Origin: Treponema bryantii
Lineage (GTDB): Bacteria > Spirochaetota > Spirochaetia > Treponematales > Treponemataceae
NCBI GenBank assembly: GCA_015061465.1
Contig: SUWN01000001.1
Span: 1-64,000, forward strand
Direction: 5' to 3'
DNA: 64,000 nucleotides
The notes under the pieces are model-generated. The model was not told the origin of the DNA and did no database searches. It saw only the letters and a program-made list of their open reading frames with translations. Positions 16,842-23,250 of this stretch are shown here, one piece after another. Numbering within the stretch: position 1 is the stretch's first letter; the number at the start of each line of letters is the position of its first letter. The translations under genes were made by a program, and so were the position numbers.

Positions 16842-18233
16842 ATGATGCGATCACTTTATTCTGGTGTATCTGGTATGCAGAATCATCAGACAAGAATGGA
16901 TGTAATTGGAAACAACGTTTCTAACGTAAATACTGTAGGTTTTAAAAGAGCAAGAGTTAACTTTCAGGATATGATTAGCCAGCAAATGTCTGGAGCTGCA
17001 AAACCAACAGATGAATTAGGTGGTGTAAATCCAAAAGAAGTTGGTCTTGGTATGACTGTTGCCGCTATTGATAATATTTTTAATCAAGGAAATCTTCAAA
17101 CAACTGGAGTTTCTACAGACCTTGCAATTCAAGGAAATGGTTTCTTTGTTTTGAAAAGTGGTGAAGAATCATTCTATACAAGAAACGGTGCTTTTGGTCT
17201 TGATAGTGAAGGAACTCTTGTAAATCCTGCAAACGGTATGAGAGTTCAAGGTTGGATGGCAGAAGATGTAAACGGAGAAATGATTGTTTCTACAGCAGCA
17301 ACTCCAACAGATTTAATTATTCCAGTTGGTTCTAAAGACCCTGCAAAAGAAACTACAAATGTAAATTTCTCTTGTAACTTAAATAAAAATACTCCTGAAA
17401 TTTTAGAAAATGCAAGCCTTGAAGATATTAAAAAAGGAACTTGGGGAACTGAACAAAAAATTTATGACAGCTTTGGAAATGAACACCAATTGTCTGTTTC
17501 TTTTAGAAGAGTTGTAGGAAATCCAAATCAGTGGGAAGCTACAGTAAACGTTGATCCAGATAACGCTGATTTTACTCAAACAAGAGTAGGTCTTGGAACA
17601 ACAGACGGAATGGCAAATACATTTATCATCACTTTTGATAACTACGGAATGTTACAATCTGTAACTGATACAGCTGGTAATGTAACAAATCCAACTGGTG
17701 ATGTTGTTCTTCAAACTTCATTTACTGTTCCAGATGCAAACCTAGATGCAGAAGGAAATCCTTATCGCCAAACATTGAACATCAACCTTGGAACAATCGG
17801 TTCTATGTCAAATACAATTACACAATCTGCTTCAAAATCAACAACAAAAGCATTCTATCAAGATGGTTACACATTAGGATATTTGGACAACTTTAAAATT
17901 GATGCAAGCGGAACAATTACAGGTGTATATTCAAACGGAACAAGTAGAACAATTGGTCAAATTGCCCTTGCAACTTTTGCCAACGATAGAGGTCTTGAAA
18001 AAGCTGGTGATAATACATATGTTGAATCAAACAACTCAGGAATGGCTAGAATTGGTGAATCTGGCGTTGCTGGAAAAGGAACATTAATGGCTGGTGCTTT
18101 GGAAATGTCAAACGTTGATTTGTCTGAACAAATGACAGATATGATTGTTACACAACGTGGTTTCCAATCAAACGCTAAAACAATTCAAACAGCAGATACT
18201 TTGCTTGAAACTGTTTTAAGTTTGAAACGCTAA
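16842..18233 (+). CDS. flgE: flagellar hook protein FlgE
   Basis: 463 aa, preceded by AGGAGGAAATAG. The N-terminus [20 protein letters not shown] and [13 protein letters not shown] are the flagellar rod/hook signature. The C-terminus ([29 protein letters not shown]) is the matching coiled-coil end. Counting from residue 1, Lys165 and Cys178 (GSK, NFSCNL) coincide with the residues that form the lysinoalanine cross-link between hook subunits in T. denticola. The hook is therefore probably covalently cross-linked. It is the last gene of this operon, followed by strong terminators instead of flbD. Confidence 0.96.
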   Translation: MMRSLYSGVSGMQNHQTRMDVIGNNVSNVNTVGFKRARVNFQDMISQQMSGAAKPTDELGGVNPKEVGLGMTVAAIDNIFNQGNLQTTGVSTDLAIQGNGFFVLKSGEESFYTRNGAFGLDSEGTLVNPANGMRVQGWMAEDVNGEMIVSTAATPTDLIIPVGSKDPAKETTNVNFSCNLNKNTPEILENASLEDIKKGTWGTEQKIYDSFGNEHQLSVSFRRVVGNPNQWEATVNVDPDNADFTQTRVGLGTTDGMANTFIITFDNYGMLQSVTDTAGNVTNPTGDVVLQTSFTVPDANLDAEGNPYRQTLNINLGTIGSMSNTITQSASKSTTKAFYQDGYTLGYLDNFKIDASGTITGVYSNGTSRTIGQIALATFANDRGLEKAGDNTYVESNNSGMARIGESGVAGKGTLMAGALEMSNVDLSEQMTDMIVTQRGFQSNAKTIQTADTLLETVLSLKR

Positions 18234-18389
18234 TAGGATAATGAAATAGGGTAGAATCCATCAACTATCCTATTTATTATAAAAGCGGTCAAGTTACACT
18301 TTGTAAAAAATTTGGTCGCTTATTATAGGAGTTGTAATAATTCCTATAAAAAAAGGATTTTCGATTTGCCCTCGAAAATCCTTTTTTTT
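18234..18389 (+). terminator. multiple hairpins and rho-independent terminator after flgE
   Basis: TAGGATA/TATCCTA and TATAGGA/TCCTATA hairpins are followed by a strong stem, GGATTTTCGA/TCGAAAATCC (about 18355-18381), flanked by A and T runs (18348-18389), so it can end transcription in both directions. It separates the flagellar genes from the convergent ankyrin gene. Confidence 0.85.
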
Positions 18390-18416
18390 GTTTAAATATG
18401 ATTTTTTATAAAAAAA

Positions 18417-19304
18417 CTATTCTTTGTGAAAAGGTGAAAGAATATCAATTATTTCTTGGTTTTTGAAAAGAACTGCATATTCGTAAGCGGACATTCCCAT
18501 AGAATCTTTTATATCTGGATTTGCTCCTTTTTTTACAAGTAAAGAACAAATATGAGGTTTGTTTTCGCCAACTGCTAAAATGAGATTTGTTTGACCGTCT
18601 TTGTTGATTGTGTTTACATCTGCTCCATGTTCTATAAATATAGAAACATTTTTTTCATTTCCGCGTAGAATTGCATCCATAAGTGCTGTGTAACCGCGGT
18701 CTTTTGAAATTGCATTTATATCAGCGCCTAAATCTAACAATTTATTAATCATTTTTGTACAATTATTTCTAGCTGCAACATTAAGCATTGGAGTTCCATT
18801 TGGGTCAGATGAATTTATATCGATTCCAGCTTTTATAAATCGGTCAAAATCTTTTTGATTTTCTTCTTCAATACATAAAGCAAAACAACTTGGACAAACA
18901 GGAATTCCTTTTTCTAAAAGTTCGTTTTGAGCTTGTAGTTTTTCATCTGCTTGAATTAATTTTTCTTGATTTGTTTCTAAATACTTATTTAGTTCATCAA
19001 CAGATGAAATATGTTCCACCTTTGAATTAGAAAAACTACAATTTAATAAATCAATATTCGAAACAATTTGAATATTTTTTGCTTGCAAAAATCCTGCAAC
19101 AGAAAAAATTTTAAGTAAATCATTTTTTTCTAAATTTTTTTCATCATTTACAAAAATAATACACAGTGGAATATTAGAATTATTTTGTACTTGTTCATAA
19201 AATTTTTTAGACGATAGTTTTAAAAAAATTGAATTAAAATCTTTGTTGATTTTTTCTGTAGATAAAACATCTTCTTGCTCATCTGAAATTATTAATAGAT
19301 TCAT
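18417..19304 (-). CDS. ankyrin-repeat protein
   Basis: 295 aa with no signal peptide. Residues ~1-110 form an alpha/beta domain of unknown family (MNLLIISDEQED, CIIFVNDE) that resembles a receiver-like fold only superficially. Residues ~150-290 contain four ankyrin repeats (DPNGTPMLNVAARNN, KLLDLGADINAIS, GYTALMDAILRGN, FIEHGADVNTINKDGQTNL, KKGANPDIKDSMG). A protein-binding role is expected; the partner is unknown. It has its own promoter and lies 54 bp downstream of the AAA ATPase gene in the same orientation. Confidence 0.88.
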   Translation of the reverse strand: MNLLIISDEQEDVLSTEKINKDFNSIFLKLSSKKFYEQVQNNSNIPLCIIFVNDEKNLEKNDLLKIFSVAGFLQAKNIQIVSNIDLLNCSFSNSKVEHISSVDELNKYLETNQEKLIQADEKLQAQNELLEKGIPVCPSCFALCIEEENQKDFDRFIKAGIDINSSDPNGTPMLNVAARNNCTKMINKLLDLGADINAISKDRGYTALMDAILRGNEKNVSIFIEHGADVNTINKDGQTNLILAVGENKPHICSLLVKKGANPDIKDSMGMSAYEYAVLFKNQEIIDILSPFHKE

Positions 19305-19313
19305 ATATTAAAG

Positions 19314-19342
19314 ATTATAAGGTGGTATTTTGTTTTGAGCAA
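19314..19342 (-). promoter_or_regulatory. promoter of the ankyrin gene
   Basis: On the minus strand TTGCTC (19342-19337), 17-bp spacer, TATAAT (19319-19314). The -10 ends 9 nt before the ATG, so the leader would be only a few bases. Confidence 0.55.
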
Positions 19343-19358
19343 GGATAATTTTTTTTGA

Positions 19359-20690
19359 TTACATCTTAAAACCAATTGAATGATTATTATATTTAAACGA
19401 GTTTCTTATCTTATCAGAAATTGAATTTGTTGTTATTAAATCAATATAAGACTTACCATTGTATTCTTTGTATGTATAGTTTGCAATTTGAGATAAAATA
19501 GCCGGAATATTTCTTGGCTGATTATTGCAACATTCAGAAATTAATTCTCTTGTTGAATCAGGAATATATTCGGGAAGCAAGTCCTTATTAAAATTATTAT
19601 CCTCAATCCATTGTTCATATATATTATCTAGTACAACAGTTTTTATTTCTTTAGGTGTATATTGCCTTATCTTCAATTTGACTGGAAATCTGCTTAATAT
19701 ATAGTCAGGAATTTTTGATATATCATTTGCAATTGCAATATAATTTATATGAGAAGCATCAACTTCCACTGCAAAAAAATTATCTTTGAAGTGTTTCGCG
19801 TTGTTTTTTTCAAGTAATTCTGCAAAAACTCCTGAAAAATCTGAATCTTCTCTGTTTGAAAAATTTGCCTTGTCGATTTCGTCTAAAATAATCAAAGGAT
19901 TCATGATAGGACCTTTACCTCTGGAAAACATAGATTTTATAATACAACCACAATCACTTTTGCTAAAACCTTTGTCATTTCCTGTAAGTGTAAAATTGAC
20001 ACTGCCTGATCCCATTGAATTACGAGAATAAAATTCATAAAGTTCACATAAACTGATAATTAATGATGATTTACCACAACCTGCATCGCCATATATTAAA
20101 ATATTTGGAAAATTAATTGATTTATCCTTTTTTATTGATAATAAGTTTTTTTTAGGTACAATACGTTCTTTTAATGAATCAAAATTTGGATATTTTTCAA
20201 AAAGTTCATTTAATTTATTTATAATTTTTGTGTTGTATTCAATATAAAAAGGCTTACCTTCTAATTTTTCTTTTATTTTATAAATTTTTGAATAATTTTC
20301 ATCTTTTGAATCTAACTTATTATATAAAGTTTCAAAATCACGTTTGTTATATGCTGTAAAAATATTATTATCACTATTATTTTCTTGATTTTTTTTTTGA
20401 ATAATTTCACCAAGCCAAAAGGAAGAAATCTTTTTAGAAAATGAATAAACTTCAGTTAAGTTTTCTATTTCACTTGTTGGTGTGTTATTAATGATTCCAT
20501 TAAAAACTAGTAGAATTATTTCATCTGTATAGTTCAAAATGTTTTTTGGCGAAAGTTTTGGAGAGAGAGAAATCACTGTGTTTTTATAAATTGTATATTT
20601 TACAGTTTCTTCTGATGAAGAACGTTTTTCAATCATTGCAGAATCAGAATCTAATGATAAAAGTGAAAATGCAAATTTTTTTGTTTCCAT
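19359..20690 (-). CDS. Lon-like AAA+ ATPase without protease domain
   Basis: 443 aa. Residues ~1-190 have no recognised family. The AAA+ core has Walker A ILIYGDAGCGKSSLI (~197), Walker B NPLIILDEIDKANF (~264), a sensor-1 region YIAIANDISKIPDYILSRF and a small C-terminal helical lid. The spacing and wording resemble the AAA+ module of Lon proteases, but the Ser-Lys protease domain is missing. AAGGGAGTCATTT precedes the ATG. Its predicted mRNA leader is about 350 nt and contains two tandem structured repeats. Function unknown; an accessory or defence-type ATPase is one possibility. Confidence 0.8.
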   Translation of the reverse strand: METKKFAFSLLSLDSDSAMIEKRSSSEETVKYTIYKNTVISLSPKLSPKNILNYTDEIILLVFNGIINNTPTSEIENLTEVYSFSKKISSFWLGEIIQKKNQENNSDNNIFTAYNKRDFETLYNKLDSKDENYSKIYKIKEKLEGKPFYIEYNTKIINKLNELFEKYPNFDSLKERIVPKKNLLSIKKDKSINFPNILIYGDAGCGKSSLIISLCELYEFYSRNSMGSGSVNFTLTGNDKGFSKSDCGCIIKSMFSRGKGPIMNPLIILDEIDKANFSNREDSDFSGVFAELLEKNNAKHFKDNFFAVEVDASHINYIAIANDISKIPDYILSRFPVKLKIRQYTPKEIKTVVLDNIYEQWIEDNNFNKDLLPEYIPDSTRELISECCNNQPRNIPAILSQIANYTYKEYNGKSYIDLITTNSISDKIRNSFKYNNHSIGFKM

Positions 20691-20703
20691 AAATGACTCC
20701 CTT

Positions 20704-20855
20704 AAAAAGTCAATGAGAAAATTTCAATTTTCGATTTGACTTTTTACGCTGTTTTGCAACAAAGTGAAAAACAGCAATATATATTTAGTTTGCAACGCAA
20801 AATAGTAAAGATAAAAACTGGCGATATTTTTGGCAGTTTTTATCTCATCTCCTAT
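20704..20855 (-). repeat. tandem structured RNA-like repeat, unit A
   Basis: Read on the minus strand, four hairpins follow each other: GATAAAAACTG/CAGTTTTTATC, TTTGC-GTT-GCAAA, GCTGTTTT/AAAACAGC and AAAAAGTCAA/TTGACTTTTT with inner stem GAAAAT/ATTTTC. The last stem ends in a T run and is followed at once by the AAA gene's ribosome-binding site AAGGGAG. Compared with unit B, paired positions change together. Confidence 0.75.
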
Positions 20856-20856
20856 A

Positions 20857-21008
20857 AAAAAGTCAATGAGTAAAACATCAGTTTTAGGAATTGACTTTTT
20901 ACGCTGTTTTGCAACAAAGTGAAAAACAGCAATATATATTTAGTTTGCAACGCAAACTAGTAAAGGTAAAAACTGGCGATATTTTAGGCAGTTTTTACCT
21001 TATCTCCT
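20857..21008 (-). repeat. tandem structured RNA-like repeat, unit B
   Basis: Same four-hairpin order as unit A: GGTAAAAACTG/CAGTTTTTACC, TAGTTTGC-GTT-GCAAACTA, GCTGTTTT/AAAACAGC and AAAAAGTCAAT/ATTGACTTTTT with inner stem TAAAAC/GTTTTA. The stems differ from unit A by compensatory base changes, while hairpin 3 is identical. It is followed by TATAGGAGATGAG, again a ribosome-binding-site-like sequence. Confidence 0.75.
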
Positions 21009-21021
21009 TTTTTACTAATTA

Positions 21022-21035
21022 AATAACGCGTTATT
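21022..21035. promoter_or_regulatory. operator-like palindrome 1
   Basis: AATAACGCGTTATT is a perfect 14-bp palindrome just downstream of the predicted transcription start of the AAA gene. Its core TAACGCGTTA recurs 59 bp away. Confidence 0.6.
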
Positions 21036-21048
21036 ATTTGTTAAATAT

Positions 21049-21077
21049 ACAGTATCTCTAAAATTTTATTTTGTCAA
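21049..21077 (-). promoter_or_regulatory. promoter of the AAA ATPase leader
   Basis: On the minus strand TTGACA (21077-21072), 17-bp spacer, TACTGT (21054-21049). Transcription would start near 21042 and run through both structured repeats before the coding sequence. Confidence 0.5.
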
Positions 21078-21080
21078 TAA

Positions 21081-21094
21081 AATAACGCGTTAAT
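21081..21094. promoter_or_regulatory. operator-like palindrome 2
   Basis: The TAACGCGTTA core (21083-21092) lies between the -35 boxes of the two divergent promoters. With palindrome 1 it brackets the minus-strand promoter. Confidence 0.6.
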
Positions 21095-21098
21095 TTTA

Positions 21099-21126
21099 TT
21101 GATTTTTTATTAAAAGATTATATAAT
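21099..21126 (+). promoter_or_regulatory. recombinase promoter giving a leaderless start
   Basis: TTGATT (21099-21104), 16-bp spacer, consensus TATAAT (21121-21126). Six nt separate the -10 from the ATG at 21133, and no ribosome-binding site is present. Confidence 0.65.
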
Positions 21127-21132
21127 TGAATT

Positions 21133-22227
21133 ATGAATGAAATTTATATAGACAAATTAATTGAAAAAATTTTTAATGATTTCCCAGAACTTTCTTCGAT
21201 AGATGTAAAACAAAAAAATTATTTTTTTGAAAAATTGAATGAAAGGTTTGATTATAAAAAAGAAAATAAATCTCTTTCCGTTGATGAAATCATAAAGAAG
21301 TATGTTAAAAATAAGGTTAAAACTGAATATCAAAAACCAACTGAAATTGTTCTTTTATATTTTAATAACTACTTACAAAAACAAAATTGTAATCTTTTAG
21401 AAATAAACGAAGAAATTGTTCAAAAGTTTATTAAAGAAGAATATGAACGTGGAAAAAAACAAGGTTCGATAAGAGTAAGATTTTCTAGAATAAATCAGTT
21501 TTATAAGTATTTAGAAAATGAAAAATTTATACTTCAAAATCAAAATCCTTTTAATAAAATAAAATTAGCAGAAATTAATAATAATCAAATTACAAAAGCA
21601 ATAATTCCAACGGAAGATGAAATTATTAAAATCTTAAATAATTTATCTCTTAAAGAAAAAACTTTTTTAGCAATTGTTGCTACAAAAGGGTATAATACAA
21701 AAGAATTTTACGAGTTGAGTTTCAATTCAACGTTATTGGAAACTAAAGAAACAAAAGGAAAAATAACTGTTACATATTGTTGGATAAATGATGATTTATG
21801 GAATTATGAATCCAACAGGGATAAAGAAATAATTTATTCAAATGATGGTTTTGCTAATAATAAGAATTTTTATGAATATATTTCAACTCCTAAATGGTAT
21901 AATGAAATTTTGACTGATTTTTGGAACGAATATATAGGGGATAATAAATTCGAATGTGATGATTGTGAAATTCATTATTCAGAACTCTATTATATAAACC
22001 ACCATATAGATTTAGGAGTTTATGAGCAGAAAATAAATGAAACGATAAAAAAAATGTATAAAGAAAAGGAATTGAATTATTTGTACAAAATTAAAGATTT
22101 TCGTTTATATGCTATAAAAAATATTTATAAAAATACAAAGAATATTCGACTTATTCAAAAATTACTAAATCATACAACTTCAAATACAACTCGTCGCTTT
22201 TTACAAAATGCAGGAATAGAGCTTTAA
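21133..22227 (+). CDS. tyrosine-recombinase-like protein with degenerate active site
   Basis: 364 aa. Residues ~70-150 look like a SAM-like core-binding domain (PTEIVLLYFNNYLQKQ, RVRFSRINQFYKYLENE). Residues ~165-364 resemble the catalytic domain, ending in DFRLYAIKNIYKNTKNIRLI and QKLLNHTTSNTTRRF. Compared with the R..HxxRH..H..Y pattern, the first Arg is replaced (KGYNTKEFYEL), HxxR appears as KDFR, the late His is kept (LLNH) and the nucleophilic Tyr is Phe (TTRRFL). Cleavage activity is therefore doubtful and a DNA-binding role is possible. tRNA-Phe is 80 bp downstream, and the divergent AAA gene shares its control region. Confidence 0.7.
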   Translation: MNEIYIDKLIEKIFNDFPELSSIDVKQKNYFFEKLNERFDYKKENKSLSVDEIIKKYVKNKVKTEYQKPTEIVLLYFNNYLQKQNCNLLEINEEIVQKFIKEEYERGKKQGSIRVRFSRINQFYKYLENEKFILQNQNPFNKIKLAEINNNQITKAIIPTEDEIIKILNNLSLKEKTFLAIVATKGYNTKEFYELSFNSTLLETKETKGKITVTYCWINDDLWNYESNRDKEIIYSNDGFANNKNFYEYISTPKWYNEILTDFWNEYIGDNKFECDDCEIHYSELYYINHHIDLGVYEQKINETIKKMYKEKELNYLYKIKDFRLYAIKNIYKNTKNIRLIQKLLNHTTSNTTRRFLQNAGIEL

Positions 22228-22272
22228 TGTGAAACAAAAAAAATTGATAGAATTTATAAAAAGTATTTAAAC

Positions 22273-22304
22273 AAAAAAAAGACTTCCGAAACTTCGGAAG
22301 TCTT
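22273..22304 (-). terminator. terminator of tRNA-Phe
   Basis: GACTTCCGAA and TTCGGAAGTC form a stem followed on the minus strand by eight T, directly downstream of the tRNA 3' end. It may also stop the convergent recombinase transcript. Confidence 0.85.
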
Positions 22305-22306
22305 CG

Positions 22307-22379
22307 TGCCACAGGTTGGAATCGAACCAACGACATACGGATTTTCAGTCCGGCGCTCTACCAACTGAGCTACTGCGGC
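22307..22379 (-). tRNA. tRNA-Phe (GAA)
   Basis: The minus strand reads as a cloverleaf: acceptor GCCGCAG/CTGTGGC (one G-U pair), D arm GCTC/GAGC with AGTTGGTAGA, anticodon arm GGACTGAAAATCC with anticodon GAA, and T arm with GGTTCGATTCC. CCA is not encoded. It has a near-consensus promoter and a terminator of its own. Confidence 0.95.
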
Positions 22380-22392
22380 GTTGATGTATTTG

Positions 22393-22421
22393 AATATATA
22401 ACAAATTGTATTTTGTGTCAA
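22393..22421 (-). promoter_or_regulatory. promoter of tRNA-Phe
   Basis: On the minus strand TTGACA (22421-22416), 17-bp spacer, TATATT (22398-22393), 14 bp before the tRNA 5' end. Confidence 0.75.
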
Positions 22422-22457
22422 TAACAAATACATCATTTTTTATAAAATTTATTAATT

Positions 22458-23174
22458 TTATTTTCCTTGCCCGTAATATGCGTTAGGCCCGTGTTTGCGC
22501 AAATAATGTTTGTCTACAATGTAGCTTGGAAGTTCGTTTGCATTTGGATTAAGAGCCAAAGTGTTCAAAGCCATTTTACAAATTTCTTCCATTACAGTTC
22601 CGTTGTAAACAGATTTTGCAGCAGTTTCGCCCCATGCAAAAGGTCCGTGACCACCACACAAAACCATATTAATTTCAGAAGGATTTAATCCCAATTCTTT
22701 AAAATGTTTTACAATCAAAAGACCAGTTTCTTTTTCGTAATCATTTTCTACCGCTTCTTTTGAAAGGTAAGGTGTACATGGAATTGCTTTTTGAATATGG
22801 TCTGCATGAGTTGTTCCAAACAAAGGAACGCTTCTAACAGCTTGTGCCCAACTTACAGCGTAAGAAGAGTGTGTGTGAATAATTCCACCAATTTTTGCGC
22901 CACCGTTTACAACAAATTCTTTGTATAAAACTGCGTGAGTTGGTGTGTCGCTAGAAGGATTCATAGAACCTTCAACTTTGTTTCCTTCAATATCAACAAT
23001 AACCATGCTTTCTACAGTTAAATCTGGGTAAGGAACTCCAGAAGGTTTAATTGCAAAAACACATTTATCTTTATCAAAAGCCGAAACATTTCCCCAAGTA
23101 TACAATGCAAGATTATTTTCTGGGATTTTCATATTTGCTTCATAAGCTTCTTGTCTTAAAGATTCATAATTCAT
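22458..23174 (-). CDS. araD: L-ribulose-5-phosphate 4-epimerase
   Basis: 238 aa from ATG 23174. AGAGGA precedes it, whereas the ORF start at 23189 is a TTG that includes the ribosome-binding site. Class II aldolase/epimerase features: TWGNVSAFD, KPSGVPY, the zinc-binding HTHSSYAVSWA, GTTHADH and CGGHGPFAWG. It interconverts L-ribulose-5-phosphate and D-xylulose-5-phosphate. The family also contains fuculose aldolases, but length, motifs and the adjacent ribulokinase-type gene favour AraD. A GAATTCY heptamer repeat separates the two genes. Confidence 0.9.
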   Translation of the reverse strand: MNYESLRQEAYEANMKIPENNLALYTWGNVSAFDKDKCVFAIKPSGVPYPDLTVESMVIVDIEGNKVEGSMNPSSDTPTHAVLYKEFVVNGGAKIGGIIHTHSSYAVSWAQAVRSVPLFGTTHADHIQKAIPCTPYLSKEAVENDYEKETGLLIVKHFKELGLNPSEINMVLCGGHGPFAWGETAAKSVYNGTVMEEICKMALNTLALNPNANELPSYIVDKHYLRKHGPNAYYGQGK

Positions 23175-23203
23175 TTGTTTTCCTCTCAAAAATATTTTTC
23201 TCA

Positions 23204-23237
23204 GAATTCCGAATTCCGAATTCTGAATTCTGAATTT
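23204..23237. repeat. GAATTCY heptamer tandem repeat
   Basis: Nearly five head-to-tail copies of GAATTCC/GAATTCT lie between the ribulokinase and epimerase genes. Each unit carries an EcoRI palindrome, so the block can fold in many registers. Similar single GAATT(C/A) motifs occur in other spacers here (near 3959 and 5380). Confidence 0.8.
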
Positions 23238-23250
23238 GAAAAATTAATTT

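Larger units (their letters stand above)
20691..21132. other. divergent control region between the AAA ATPase and the recombinase
   Basis: 441 bp without a gene. From left to right it holds structured repeat A (20704-20855), structured repeat B (20857-21008), a palindrome at 21022-21035, the minus-strand promoter, a second palindrome at 21081-21094 and the plus-strand promoter of the recombinase. Confidence 0.75.

Noticed and set aside
20704-21008. Type III toxin-antitoxin RNA repeats or a CRISPR array
   Set aside because: There are only two units of ~150 nt, far longer than known type III antitoxin repeats; the downstream gene is an AAA ATPase, not an endoribonuclease; there is no spacer pattern.
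22307-22379. Integrated mobile element with attachment sites at tRNA-Phe
   Set aside because: The recombinase-like gene is adjacent, but no second copy of the tRNA 3' end was noticed in the window and the enzyme appears catalytically dead. Mentioned only as a possibility.
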